The notes: generated by a model from the sequence alone, not told the origin. 64,000 nt of DNA from Evansella sp041820985 (GCF_041820985.1 NZ_JBGUAU010000017.1:62001-126000); one strand, 5' to 3'. Counted from the stretch's first letter, positions 53,501-61,977 are shown. Made by a program: numbers and translations.

Positions 53501-53953
53501 ATGATTCCTTGCCTCTTGATAATTCCCTTTTGATATTAGGTCCTGGACACTACCTTCTTCAAACGGAACAATTGCAATAACTCCATCACTATTTGTTTTA
53601 ACATCATTTATAGTCACAAATGGACCAAAACGGTCTGCATTCTCATGAGCAATACTAGTTAGCCTAACGAGGGAACGATAACCAACATTATTTTTTGCAA
53701 TAAAAACTAGTCGGTTTTGTATTGGAACATTATTTCCTTTCTTGGCATATGCTAATTCCACTCCAACTATTGGCTTTAACTTTTGTCTCAAACATTCTTT
53801 ATAAAAAGGAATAACCCCGTACATTGCATCGCGGTCTGTTAATGCTAGTGCTGTATACCCAAGAGATCTAGCTCTGTTTATTAAGTCTGTTACTTTTCCT
53901 GCACTTTGCAACAGGCTATATTCGCTATGTATATGTAATGGAACAAATGACAT
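50564..53953 (-). CDS. dnaE: DNA polymerase III alpha subunit DnaE
   Basis: Error-prone replicative polymerase that extends lagging-strand primers before PolC takes over in Bacillus. The 1129-aa C-family polymerase has the PHP domain (about 1-210, HIHSEYSLLQ), catalytic PDIDIDFPDDRR (about 400), GRGSAAGSVVAY, the fingers and helix-hairpin-helix regions, and a C-terminal OB domain (VRVAGMVEETR, about 960-1050). It is divergent from ytrH. Confidence 0.97.
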   Translation of the reverse strand: MSFVPLHIHSEYSLLQSAGKVTDLINRARSLGYTALALTDRDAMYGVIPFYKECLRQKLKPIVGVELAYAKKGNNVPIQNRLVFIAKNNVGYRSLVRLTSIAHENADRFGPFVTINDVKTNSDGVIAIVPFEEGSVQDLISKGNYQEARNHFKELQMIFGEDVFIEIQNHWRPFEREKLLKISEWIRETDFYVPIVASNHIHFTMKEQEHAHRVIQAIRLGVKLEELPQEQSSSEYYLKSPQEMLELFSSWPEACKETIRIAERCNVTFDFDQIILPKYPVDNDISAKEYLKQLCTKGVYERYETPTEEIWNRLNFELQIIFEMNYEDYFLIVADFMDYSHKNKILTGPGRGSAAGSVVAYVLKITNVDPIKYGLLFERFLNPERVSMPDIDIDFPDDRRDEVIHYVKEKYGKYHVAQIITFGTLAAKAAIRDVGRVLGIEVPLIDKVAKNIPSRPNITLASAIKESQGLREMLQDEQIHELFRIAQDIEGLPRHSSVHAAGIVMSEEPLTDIVPLQHGNDGMFLTQFPMGDIENIGLLKMDFLGLRNLSFIGKICRLIEINHDIQIELDVIPFDDNKTFQLLGLGDTNGVFQLESSGMKSVLRRLKPNQFEDIVAVNALYRPGPMENIPLYIRRKNKEEEVTYPHETLRDILEPTYGVLIYQEQIMQIASRMAGFSLGESDVLRRAVGKKKRDVLEEARQQFVSGAVKNSYSQLEANDMYNLIVRFADYGFNRSHAVAYSVIAYQLAYLKANYSIEFMAAMMESVIHHHEKLGEVVGEARRKGIIVHPPSIKKSDVHFSVKDKEIWIGLAAVKNVSHQAVKEIVSVRKRDGFEDLFDLCAKIPPKILPKRSLEALIVSGVLDDVFPERAQLLASLDMAMEYGERYRMKEEESQTELFMEEVKKPEYITVPPLSERDQLNFEKQVLGFYASGHPVEMDLPVISKYNRSPIQDLKEKSNNDRVRVAGMVEETRVIQTKKKQQMAFVKISDETGELDITVFPDQYESYRLKLQKGELLFIEGKIQEHKGDKKLVLDKCALISSLKQKQAEAQQPKLYVKISFVHEKQGALEELKILLEEDPGEIPVILVYERTNQAKYLSEMWNVSGSDRLLLKLKALLGKKNVILKNGNL

Positions 53954-54055
53954 TATCTATTCCTCCTCTCAACGGAGCATATATATTAATTATTATTGTA
54001 ACGGAAACACTTGTTCTTTTCACTAATAAATCTATCCTCTTCCTAATTCCTTCGC

Positions 54056-54083
54056 ATAACTTCTACATTTTGTCCATAAAAAT
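54056..54083 (+). promoter_or_regulatory. Sigma-E-type promoter of ytrHI
   Basis: ATA (54056-54058), a 16-bp spacer and CATAAAAAT (54075-54083), matching the mother-cell sigma-E layout. ytrHI is sigma-E-dependent in B. subtilis. Confidence 0.5.
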
Positions 54084-54121
54084 GTACAAAGAAGGATTGC
54101 CTAGAAGGAGGAAACATTTTG

Positions 54122-54454
54122 ATGGATAGAGAGTTTCTAGCAACATTAGTAATAGACTACTTTGTAGCCTTTGGTGTCATTATTGGCGGTACAATTGTTG
54201 GAGGAATTGGTGCATACCTTATTGGTAAGCCTCCTCTTTCTGTAATGTACGATTTAGCTTCTAGTTTAAAAATTTGGGCACTTGTTGCAGCAATTGGTGG
54301 TACATTTGACGCTATTTCTAGTCTTGAAAGAGGAATATTTGGTGGAACACATGCAGATATTTTTAAAACAATCATGATGATATTTATCGCATTGTGCGGA
54401 GCGCAATCTGGAACAACACTTATCCAATGGATTACTCAAGAGGGGATTAAATGA
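54122..54454 (+). CDS. ytrH: Sporulation membrane protein YtrH
   Basis: 110-aa membrane protein with three hydrophobic segments and the Gly-rich FGVIIGGTIVGGIGAYLIG at about 17-35. It also has LKIWALVAAIGGTFDAISSLERG and ALCGAQSGTTLIQWI, matching YtrH. In B. subtilis it is needed with YtrI for efficient sporulation. The start is ATG 54122; TTG 54119 is also usable given AAGGAGG. It overlaps ytrI by 4 bp. Confidence 0.9.
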   Translation: MDREFLATLVIDYFVAFGVIIGGTIVGGIGAYLIGKPPLSVMYDLASSLKIWALVAAIGGTFDAISSLERGIFGGTHADIFKTIMMIFIALCGAQSGTTLIQWITQEGIK

Positions 54455-54951
54455 GAATTCCTCCTCATTATCGTGATAAAAGCTGGCAGCGATTGTTCGC
54501 AGGGTTTATCCTAGGTATGATTTTTGGTTGGATGTTTTTTTTATACCACTACGGACTTGTACATGATAAATTAATCATGCAAATGAATGAATTAAACACA
54601 ACCATTACAAAGCAAGAAAATAAAATAGAGTCACTGCAACAGGCTAGAGATGAACAAAGCGAAGAACTTCAAAAAAATTTAACCGTACAAGACATAGAGA
54701 TTGGCTTTACAAATGAAGATGAAATAAATTTAAGTGAACTTGCACTGCACAATTTACGTAATGCATTAGAAAATGAATTAGATATTATTCGAAATAGAAA
54801 CATCCAAACAGTTGCTGAGTCTATTGATTTACTTTATAGCGCTGTAGAAAATAAGGTATATGGACTTAATGATAAGCGCTATCGCTTTAAAATTGAGATG
54901 CTCTACTTGTATACGACCACTGAAGTGAAAGTGAAAATTGAAACAGAATAA
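54451..54951 (+). CDS. ytrI: Sporulation membrane protein YtrI
   Basis: 166-aa protein with a short cytoplasmic N-terminus, one membrane segment (about 17-34) and a long extracytoplasmic helical part. The coiled coil (about 40-75, rich in Gln/Glu/Lys) is followed by a small domain ending in KVKIETE. It starts in the ATGA overlap with ytrH, so the two are coupled. Same pair and order as B. subtilis. Confidence 0.88.
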   Translation: MRIPPHYRDKSWQRLFAGFILGMIFGWMFFLYHYGLVHDKLIMQMNELNTTITKQENKIESLQQARDEQSEELQKNLTVQDIEIGFTNEDEINLSELALHNLRNALENELDIIRNRNIQTVAESIDLLYSAVENKVYGLNDKRYRFKIEMLYLYTTTEVKVKIETE

Positions 54952-55006
54952 TTATTTCAATTTCATGAAATTATTTTGCAATTTTTCGTTTTTTCTAATA
55001 TTAGGG

Positions 55007-55012
55007 TATAAT
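55007..55012 (+). promoter_or_regulatory. -10 box before the ytzJ-like gene
   Basis: Consensus TATAAT 130 bp before the start. No clear -35 at normal spacing. Confidence 0.35.
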
Positions 55013-55142
55013 ATATTTAATACTATCTGTTAGGTTCCTTATTTAAAAGGTGAAAAAGTATCATTTTTTTGGACTTAGAAAGTTGCCTAACTCCTTGCAC
55101 CTTGCACTTTTCTTACTATACTTTCTAAAGGAGGAGTTGCTG

Positions 55143-55331
55143 ATGAAAGTCATGAGTAGAACACAATTAGCCCGAGAAAAAGTAACTGCAATTAAAGCAG
55201 GATATTCTGCCTATGCAGAGACAAGAGAAGTTTCAGAACTAATAAAAAAAGAATTAATGTCTTTGGGAATTGAAGTAATTGAAGATACCAATTCGTTAGG
55301 CTCTTGGTTTATTCCTGCTGAAAAAGGGTAA
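55143..55331 (+). CDS. ytzJ: Small conserved-looking protein between ytrI and nrnA (YtzJ-like)
   Basis: 62-aa protein starting KVMSRTQLAREKVTAIKAGY. AAGGAGG precedes the ATG by eight bases, and a good terminator follows. It has no membrane segment and is rich in helix-forming and charged residues. By size and position it matches the small ytzJ gene of B. subtilis. A frame extended upstream to 55050 has no ribosome binding site. Function unknown. Confidence 0.75.
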   Translation: MKVMSRTQLAREKVTAIKAGYSAYAETREVSELIKKELMSLGIEVIEDTNSLGSWFIPAEKG

Positions 55332-55361
55332 GTTTCTATTGAAACTTCCCCTTTATTTTTT
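55323..55361 (+). terminator. Terminator after the ytzJ-like gene
   Basis: AAAGGGTAAGTTTC pairs with GAAACTTCCCCTTT (one bulge), followed by a T run. Confidence 0.8.
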
Positions 55362-55367
55362 CCTTTT

Positions 55368-56315
55368 TTATTCATCTATGTAGTTAGAACAAATTTCATC
55401 TAGTTCTTTCGTTACCTTTTCCGTGTCTTCCCAAGATGATACGTGGGCTCCAGATGCTAATGGATGACCTCCTCCATTATAACGCTCTGCAAGCTTGTGA
55501 ATGTGAGGACCTTTCGAACGAAGTCGTACACGAATTACATCATCTTCTTCCACAAAAAAGACCCAAGCCTTCATACCTTTTAACGTGGAAAAAGTGTTTA
55601 CAATACTCGCCGCTTCTTTTGAGGTTACACCAAATTGAGCTAACTTTTCTTTTGGCAAGTGAATAACCCCTAGTCCAGAAGGTCTAACTTCAATTTCAGA
55701 TAAGACATAACCTTCTAATCGGACAATAGGCAATGTCGTTTCATACATAGAATTGTATAATTTTGGTAAAGAGAAATTCTTCTGGACTAACTTACTCGCC
55801 CAAAAGAAGGTACGTTCCGTAGAATTAGGATGTCTAAATCGACCTGTATCTCCAACAATACCTGCATATAATAACCTTGCTGCTTCCTCTGACATTGTAG
55901 CACCATCTTTTTCAAACTCCGTAAATAGCTCACAAATCATTTCACTTGTAGAACTAGATTTTTCATCAATCCAAGAAATAGTTCCGTATGAGTCTACTTC
56001 TGGATGATGATCAATTTTTATTAAACAACCATTATTTACATAACGATCATCATCAATTCGTTCCCTATTTGCTGTATCACATACAATAACTAGTGATTGT
56101 TGAAATGCTTCTAATGATACTTCATCCATCTTTGCTAAAAACTCCAATGAAGGGTCTTGTTCTCCAGTAATATATACTTTTTTATCCGGAAAATGTTGTT
56201 GAATTATCTCTTTTAATCCTGCTTGAGAACCATATGCATCAGGATCTGGTCGGACATGACGATGGATGATAATAGAATCCCATTTCTTTATTTCCTCAAA
56301 AATTCTCTCTTTCAT
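55368..56315 (-). CDS. nrnA: Bifunctional oligoribonuclease/pAp phosphatase NrnA
   Basis: DHH-DHHA1 phosphoesterase that degrades nanoRNA and dephosphorylates pAp, 315 aa. The metal motifs HRHVRPDPDAYGSQ, VCDTANRERID, KIDHHPEVD and GIVGDTGRF are followed by the DHHA1 substrate domain with NGGGHPLASGA. The start is ATG 56315 nine bases after GAGG. A GTG five codons upstream lies within the ribosome binding site region. Same location as B. subtilis ytqI. Confidence 0.95.
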   Translation of the reverse strand: MKERIFEEIKKWDSIIIHRHVRPDPDAYGSQAGLKEIIQQHFPDKKVYITGEQDPSLEFLAKMDEVSLEAFQQSLVIVCDTANRERIDDDRYVNNGCLIKIDHHPEVDSYGTISWIDEKSSSTSEMICELFTEFEKDGATMSEEAARLLYAGIVGDTGRFRHPNSTERTFFWASKLVQKNFSLPKLYNSMYETTLPIVRLEGYVLSEIEVRPSGLGVIHLPKEKLAQFGVTSKEAASIVNTFSTLKGMKAWVFFVEEDDVIRVRLRSKGPHIHKLAERYNGGGHPLASGAHVSSWEDTEKVTKELDEICSNYIDE

Positions 56316-56438
56316 ATCAAAAAACCTCACTTTTGTATGTAAAATACTATTTCACTTGTACTCTCTATCTTTTTTATGCTACTTTACTATAGAATGTAAT
56401 TATTGATTATTCTTATTATCCAAAAAAAGGAGCTAACT

Positions 56439-56756
56439 ATGCAGTACATTATCTTTATCATCATTTCATTAGTATTTTATGTTTACTATAAAGTTCAGCA
56501 GGCAAAGGTTCCTGGCTATGGTCAGAAACGCTGGTATGCTGCAAAGGCCAATATTGCGATTGGAATATTCTTTATTTCATTCGGAGTCAGCTCATATAAC
56601 AACCTTGGAACGTCCATTGCTGCTTTTGTAGCACTTCTTTTTGTTTCCTTTGGACTGGTAAACGTTATTATGGGCTTTAAACATCAACGCACTTACTTAC
56701 CATTTGCTAGAAAAGAAGTGGAAGAACAAAAAAAGTTAGAAACACAAGAATCATAA
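56439..56756 (+). CDS. ytpI: YtpI-like membrane protein
   Basis: 105-aa protein with three hydrophobic segments (about 2-15, 36-52 and 56-76) and an acidic, Lys-rich C-terminal tail. Length and position between nrnA and ytoI match B. subtilis YtpI. The start is ATG 56439, six bases after AAGGAG; an in-frame ATG at 56403 lacks a site. Function unknown. Confidence 0.85.
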   Translation: MQYIIFIIISLVFYVYYKVQQAKVPGYGQKRWYAAKANIAIGIFFISFGVSSYNNLGTSIAAFVALLFVSFGLVNVIMGFKHQRTYLPFARKEVEEQKKLETQES

Positions 56757-56770
56757 TAAAAAAAAATGAA

Positions 56771-56803
56771 AGGAACGGTGGATCTCATTAGATAGCCGTT
56801 CCA
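56771..56803 (+). terminator. Terminator after ytpI
   Basis: GGAACGG / CCGTTCC stem with a 17-nt loop, then T-rich sequence. Confidence 0.65.
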
Positions 56804-56895
56804 TTTTAATTGGTAAAAATCTTATCCATTTCATAGTTTAATTATATCTCGCCTGAAAATACGTGGGTTCATAGTAGTTCAAACTTATCTAGTAT

Positions 56896-57035
56896 AACTA
56901 ACTTTGTTGGTTTATATTCCATTCTCTCCAGCCTGTTCGCGTTCCTGTGGAAAGTTGCCGACCTTTACTCTGCTTCCCACTGGAGTTCATAGACCGGCGC
57001 TCATTGCATATATAGTGGAAAGTACTAAGCCTACT
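56896..57035. repeat. Dispersed intergenic repeat, copy E2
   Basis: Second copy of the repeat at 42684-42840 in the same orientation, more diverged and without the central GC-rich block. It fills the end of the gap between ytpI and ytoI. Confidence 0.55.
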
Positions 57036-57040
57036 TCTCA

Positions 57041-58348
57041 TTATCTATCTATTAGTTGGGCCATGAGCATTGCTTTTCCTACGATTTGTCCGTCGTGGAA
57101 TATTTCTACATCTACTTTTCCAAACTTCCTACCTACTTCTAGTACTTTCGGGAATATTTTGATCTTTGTATCTATTTGAACTGGCTTTATAAAAAATAAC
57201 GTTATGTTTTCTACAACTAAGTCACCTTTTTTATATTTCCTTAATACTCTACTTCCTGCTTCTGTCACGATGGTAGTAATTACCCCATAGGATATCGTTC
57301 CTAAGTGGTTTGTCATCTGTGGATTTACCTCTAATTGAAAACAATATTCCTGAGAGGTAGACACATCTTCAAAATGTCTCGTTATCAAATCTTCAATTGT
57401 TTCTCCTACATGTGGTTGTCTTTGTAACATTTGTAATGCTTTTAAGACATCTTGTCTACTGATAACACCGATTAGGCGCTTACTGTTATCAATAACCGGA
57501 AGTAGTTCGATTCCTTCCCATACCATCATATGTGCAGCTGAAGCTACAGAGGTTTGTGAGCTAACAGTTATTGGCTGTTTCGTCATTACCTTCTCAACTT
57601 CTACAAATGGGCTTACTCCCATTACGTCTTTCGCTGTTACAATTCCGTGTACTTTCAAATCTTCATCCACAATGGGATATCTGCTATGCCCCGTTTTACT
57701 GTTTAAATCATGCCATTTCTCGACTGTGTGAGAAGTTGTAAGTATACTTGTTTCTTCTAACGGAATAAGAATATCTTCCACAAGCACAATCTCTTTTTTT
57801 ATTAATTGGTCGTAAATAGCTCTATTTATCATTGCTGCGACAGTAAATGTATCATAAGAAGTTGATATGATTGGGAGCTCCAATTGATCTGCGAATTGTT
57901 TCACATCTTCACTTGTATCAAATCCCCCCGTAATTAAAACAGCAGAGCCCTCTTGAAGAGCAAGTTTATGTACTTCTTCTCTATTACCAACAATCAGAAG
58001 ATTTCCTGCTTCAACATAACGCATCATTTGTTCCGCCTTCATAGCACCAATAACAAATTTATTTAACGTTTTGTAAAGACCATTTCTCCCACCTAGAACT
58101 TGACCATCTACTATATTAATAACTTCTGCATACGTAAGTCTCTCAAAATTTTCCTTCTGTTTTTTTTCTATCCGAATGGTTCCAACACGCTCTATGGTAC
58201 TTACTAACCCTTGGTTTTCCGCATCTTTAATAGCACGATATGCTGTTCCTTCACTAACTTGTAATGCTTTCGCGATTTGGCGGACTGATATTTTATTCCC
58301 TACTTCAAGTGTCTTGATGTGCTGTAGTATTTGCTCGTGCTTTGTCAT
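57041..58348 (-). CDS. ytoI: CBS-domain/DRTGG/hot-dog regulator YtoI
   Basis: 435-aa multidomain protein: an N-terminal winged helix-turn-helix (about 5-60, ISVRQIAKALQVSEGTAYRAI), a DRTGG domain (about 75-175), two CBS domains (about 195-310, typical of adenine-nucleotide sensing) and a C-terminal hot-dog thioesterase-like domain (about 325-430). The start is ATG 58348 after AAGGGAGTGG. A frame open to 58516 has no ribosome binding site. Matches B. subtilis YtoI in length and place. Target genes unknown. Confidence 0.9.
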   Translation of the reverse strand: MTKHEQILQHIKTLEVGNKISVRQIAKALQVSEGTAYRAIKDAENQGLVSTIERVGTIRIEKKQKENFERLTYAEVINIVDGQVLGGRNGLYKTLNKFVIGAMKAEQMMRYVEAGNLLIVGNREEVHKLALQEGSAVLITGGFDTSEDVKQFADQLELPIISTSYDTFTVAAMINRAIYDQLIKKEIVLVEDILIPLEETSILTTSHTVEKWHDLNSKTGHSRYPIVDEDLKVHGIVTAKDVMGVSPFVEVEKVMTKQPITVSSQTSVASAAHMMVWEGIELLPVIDNSKRLIGVISRQDVLKALQMLQRQPHVGETIEDLITRHFEDVSTSQEYCFQLEVNPQMTNHLGTISYGVITTIVTEAGSRVLRKYKKGDLVVENITLFFIKPVQIDTKIKIFPKVLEVGRKFGKVDVEIFHDGQIVGKAMLMAQLIDR

Positions 58349-58555
58349 CCAACGTCCACTCCCTTTAACCCAAAACTGTTTTAATAATTTAACCGACTCT
58401 GTACTACTACAAGTATACCTTTGACACACGAGGACTTCAAGCTTAGAAATACTACTTTTTTGTAGAAATAAGGCTATTCTGAAAATAACGTTATGTAAGA
58501 TATAAATCTTAAACAAGTTCCCAAAAAAACATCAACGTTTAATAAATCCTAAAAA

Positions 58556-58588
58556 AAGGTAACGAAGCATGCATTGGCTTGTTACCTT
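58556..58588 (-). terminator. Terminator of ytkL
   Basis: AAGGTAAC / GTTACCTT outer stem plus inner GAAGC/GGCTT pairing, T7 on the minus strand. Confidence 0.85.
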
Positions 58589-58601
58589 AAAATGTTTTCT
58601 A

Positions 58602-59285
58602 TCAAATTTCTATTTCATCTCCTGGATTCAATACAATACCAGTACTTGGTTCTACATTTTTGGCAAAAAGTACTGCATCTTGTTCAATAACGGGAAATGT
58701 ATTGTAATGGATCGGTATAACCTTCTTCGCTTTTATCCATTTTGCTGCTAGTAATGCATCTTCTGGGCCCATTGTAAAATTATCACCTATTGGTAAGAAA
58801 GCTATTTCTATATCGTTTTGTTCTCCAATTAACTTCATATCAGAAAAAAGAGCTGTATCTCCAGCGTGGTACAGTGTTTTTCCACCTGCAGTGAAAAGTA
58901 TTCCTGCTGGCATACCAGTATAAATTATTTGCTTCGTATCTTCTTCTGTATAGGAGGAACCATGGAATGCTTGAGTAAATTTTACTCTTCCAAACTCAAA
59001 TTCATGTGCCCCACCTATATGCATAGGGTGGGTATTAACTCCTTTCCACCCAAGGTATGTAGCTAATTCAAAAGGGGCTACCACTAAAGCATCATTTTTC
59101 TTCGCCAATTGAATTGTATCTCCAACATGATCGTTATGACCATGGGTTAACAAAATAACATCTACTTTCACATCATCCGCATGTAAATCCGTGGTTCCAT
59201 TCCCTGTTATAAAGGGATCTATAATGATACGGGTACCATTAACTTCGATTTTCACAACTGAATGACCATGATAAGAAACCTTCAT
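58602..59285 (-). CDS. ytkL: Metallo-beta-lactamase-fold hydrolase (UPF0173)
   Basis: 227-aa metal-dependent hydrolase. The zinc motif is THGHNDHVGD (HxHxDH), with further ligands in HAGDTALF and IPIHYNTFP. The start is ATG 59285, eight bases after AGGAG; a GTG two codons earlier is possible. Length equals B. subtilis YtkL. The natural substrate is unknown. It is divergent from the M24 peptidase gene. Confidence 0.92.
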   Translation of the reverse strand: MKVSYHGHSVVKIEVNGTRIIIDPFITGNGTTDLHADDVKVDVILLTHGHNDHVGDTIQLAKKNDALVVAPFELATYLGWKGVNTHPMHIGGAHEFEFGRVKFTQAFHGSSYTEEDTKQIIYTGMPAGILFTAGGKTLYHAGDTALFSDMKLIGEQNDIEIAFLPIGDNFTMGPEDALLAAKWIKAKKVIPIHYNTFPVIEQDAVLFAKNVEPSTGIVLNPGDEIEI

Positions 59286-59476
59286 ATGCACCTCTCCTTA
59301 TTTATTTCATTTTATTTCTTCTTTACTCATACAATACTAGATACCCGCAAAATTACCTTCTTATACATAAAAATAAGGTGTTATATAGTTTTCATTGTCT
59401 ATTTAATGTAGATACTTAATCTATACATGTTAAGATAAAAGGAACAAAGTATATTTTCAAGGAAGGAATTGTTTAT

Positions 59477-60574
59477 ATGACAACCAATCGAACCACCAAA
59501 ATGAAGCAATGGCTACAAGAAAATGAAATTGATGTTCTTCTATGTCAAACAAGAGCAAATGTATATTACCTAACTGGTTTTGATACAGACCCTCACGAAA
59601 GACTTGTTGCTACATTTATTTTTCAAGATGCCAAGCCTTTCATCATTTGTCCTAATATGGAAGTAAATCAAGTAAAAGAGTTGTATCAAGATGGAGAGAT
59701 AATTGGTTATTCAGATACTGAAGATCCTTTTGAAAAAATAAAAGATGCCTGTGAAGTACGGAAAGTGACAGTTAAGAAAGCAGCTGTTGAGAATTCCATT
59801 TCATGGGAAAGAATGAAACGAATTCAAAATTCATTTCCAGGATTAGAGTTGATAGAAGCAGACGAACCTATACTATCTCAAAGAATAGTGAAGACCGAAG
59901 AAGAAATCGCTATTTTACGTGAAGCAGCAAAGTTAGCAGACTTTGGAGTAGAGATAGGGGTAAAAACGTTATCTGAAGGAATAACAGAGACCGAAGTTGT
60001 AGCGAAAATAGAATATGAATTAAAGAAAAAAGGCGTTCGGGAAATGTCATTCTCTACTATGGTTTTGTTTGGAGAAAAAGGTGGAGACCCACATGGTAAG
60101 CCGGGAAATCGCAAATTAAAAAAAGGTGATTCCGTACTATTTGATTTAGGAGTTATTTGGAAAGGCTACTGCTCCGATATTACTCGTACCGTGTTTTTTG
60201 ATCATGTAACGAAAAGAGATCAAGAAGTATATGAAATCGTGTTGCTGGCTCAAAATGCAGCACTGGAGAAATGCAAAAAAGATAATTCCATTTCACTCCT
60301 TGACAGGGCTGCGCGTGATATCATTTCTGAAAACGGATTTGGAGAATATTTTCCACATAGAATTGGTCATGGATTAGGGATTGAAGTACATGAATATCCG
60401 TCTTTAAATGAAACAAATTCAAATACATTACAAGTAGGAATGACATTCACAATAGAACCAGGAATATACATAAGTAACGAATTAGGAGTTCGAATTGAAG
60501 ACGATGTATTAATTACTGAAACAGGATTTGAAACATTAACGAAGTTTCCGAAAGAACTAACAATCATATCGTAA
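59477..60574 (+). CDS. M24-family Xaa-Pro dipeptidase
   Basis: 365-aa cytoplasmic metallopeptidase that splits dipeptides with C-terminal proline. The creatinase-like N-domain (about 1-130) is followed by the pita-bread domain. Metal ligands are visible: Asp in VLFDLGVIWKGYCSDITRT, His in GHGLGIEVHE and Glu in TIEPGIYI and RIEDDVLIT. GGAAGG precedes the ATG, and a strong terminator follows. Confidence 0.93.
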   Translation: MTTNRTTKMKQWLQENEIDVLLCQTRANVYYLTGFDTDPHERLVATFIFQDAKPFIICPNMEVNQVKELYQDGEIIGYSDTEDPFEKIKDACEVRKVTVKKAAVENSISWERMKRIQNSFPGLELIEADEPILSQRIVKTEEEIAILREAAKLADFGVEIGVKTLSEGITETEVVAKIEYELKKKGVREMSFSTMVLFGEKGGDPHGKPGNRKLKKGDSVLFDLGVIWKGYCSDITRTVFFDHVTKRDQEVYEIVLLAQNAALEKCKKDNSISLLDRAARDIISENGFGEYFPHRIGHGLGIEVHEYPSLNETNSNTLQVGMTFTIEPGIYISNELGVRIEDDVLITETGFETLTKFPKELTIIS

Positions 60575-60592
60575 ACAATACATTAAAATCTG

Positions 60593-60617
60593 CCACAGGG
60601 TTGCTTGCCCTGTGGTT
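60593..60617 (+). terminator. Terminator after the M24 peptidase gene
   Basis: CCACAGGG / CCCTGTGG stem with a 7-nt loop, followed by TTTT. Confidence 0.85.
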
Positions 60618-60737
60618 TTATAGTGTTTAGAGGAACTATACTTATCGCCAACCTTAATAGAGAAGTTAGACCTTCGTGAAGTTCTCGCCGCTTCCTTCCT
60701 CCTGCTCTTTGGGAATTCAAACGAGCATTCGAAAAAA

Positions 60738-60765
60738 AGTCAAGGCTTAATTCCCACCTTGACTC
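60738..60765 (-). terminator. Terminator of the gene at 60786-61166
   Basis: GTCAAGG / CCTTGAC stem with an 11-nt loop and T7 on the minus strand. Confidence 0.75.
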
Positions 60766-60785
60766 CCTTTTCATTTCGCTCATGA

Positions 60786-61166
60786 TCATTCCACATCGCG
60801 AGTCCAAATCCACGATTGCTTATATTCATTTCTGTCTACTCTTTTAACCACTACGTTTTTAATATTATCATATCCAGATTCTTCTAAATTAAATATCGTA
60901 TCATCGTCAATAATTGATTTGTTTAAGTCGATGAAAGTAAGAACAGAGTCGAACGATTCTTTCGCTTTCTCCGCTCTTACAATCGTATTACCTTCTTCAT
61001 ATTCAAAAGAATCAGGATTTTCGTACTCCCACTCATAGATTATGTCTTCAGTTTCAATAGTAACCTTCAATTCTTTATGATCATACCAAGAAAATGCTTG
61101 AACATCTAACGATAATGTGAAGAGCAATACAACTGCTAAACCTATTATACTTTTCCAGTTTTTCAT
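60786..61166 (-). CDS. Small secreted or membrane-anchored protein of unknown function
   Basis: 126-aa protein with a signal peptide-like N-terminus (basic MKNWK, hydrophobic IIGLAVVLLFTLSL, then DVQAFS, a plausible cleavage site after Ala near 24). There is no lipobox Cys. The mature part is acidic and looks beta-rich (TIETEDIIYEWEYENPD) with a basic, Trp-containing end. It lies 40 bp after the SDR gene in the same direction and ends at its own terminator. I do not recognise a family. Confidence 0.7.
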   Translation of the reverse strand: MKNWKSIIGLAVVLLFTLSLDVQAFSWYDHKELKVTIETEDIIYEWEYENPDSFEYEEGNTIVRAEKAKESFDSVLTFIDLNKSIIDDDTIFNLEESGYDNIKNVVVKRVDRNEYKQSWIWTRDVE

Positions 61167-61206
61167 AGAATCACCTCATGATGAGTGTAGGACAATTTAT
61201 TAAAAA

Positions 61207-61977
61207 TTATTCATCATGATAACGGTATCGGTGAAGTACATCTACACCTCCAGTAACCTCAATAACAGCGCCTGTTATCATATCTGCGTTTTCATCACAT
61301 AAAAAACTGACTGTTCTAGCTATATCTTCACCAGTTCCTGAACGACCTATAGGAGTTTCATCATCTGGCATTTGTCTAGCTTGTTTAATTGTAGCTTCCT
61401 TCATTTCACCAACTATTTTTCCAGGGCAGACCACATTTGCGGTTATACCATATTCCGCTTCCTCAATAGAGATGGTTTTTGTTAATGAAACAAGACCAAC
61501 TTTTGCGGCTGCAAAAGCAGAACGATACAGCCATCCTGGTGCATGATCTGCTCCTTGAAAACCATACGTGACAATTCTCCCATAATGTTGTTTTCTCATG
61601 ACAGGAATAACTTCTCTTATTAAATAGAATGCTGAATGAAGATTGCCATCAATCATTTTATGCCATTCTTCATCGTTATAATCCATCAGTTTTTTTCGCT
61701 CAAAGATGTAGGGCCCTGCATTTAAAATAAGTGCGTCTATTCTGCCCCAAGTCTTCATTGTTTCTTGTACTAGATTGAGCAAATCATCTTTTCGGGTAAC
61801 ATCTCCTTGCACAAACTGAATTCTATCCAAATCTTTTTCCCATTCTCGTTTCAATCTTTCAATTACAGTTTCATCTGAATGATAATGAACGGTAACGGAG
61901 AAACCATCTTGTAAAAGTTTTTCAGTAACTTTTTTTCCTAAGCCTTTTGTTCCCGCCGTGATCAATGCATGTTGCAT
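61207..61977 (-). CDS. ytkK: Short-chain dehydrogenase/reductase-family protein, active-site residues altered
   Basis: 256-aa Rossmann protein close to FabG-type reductases. The cofactor motif is TAGTKGLG (TGxxxGxG with T/A change), and NAG is intact (LNAGPY). At the catalytic site the expected YxxxK reads FAAAK (Phe for Tyr), and the usual Ser segment is TYGFQG without Ser. Normal proton transfer is therefore doubtful. By neighbourhood (ytkL) and length it corresponds to B. subtilis YtkK. It may bind cofactor without normal reductase activity. Confidence 0.85.
   Translation of the reverse strand: MQHALITAGTKGLGKKVTEKLLQDGFSVTVHYHSDETVIERLKREWEKDLDRIQFVQGDVTRKDDLLNLVQETMKTWGRIDALILNAGPYIFERKKLMDYNDEEWHKMIDGNLHSAFYLIREVIPVMRKQHYGRIVTYGFQGADHAPGWLYRSAFAAAKVGLVSLTKTISIEEAEYGITANVVCPGKIVGEMKEATIKQARQMPDDETPIGRSGTGEDIARTVSFLCDENADMITGAVIEVTGGVDVLHRYRYHDE

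Noticed and set aside
60583..60813. 76-aa minus-strand ORF
   Set aside because: It spans two terminators and overlaps the 3' end of the better-supported gene at 60786-61166.
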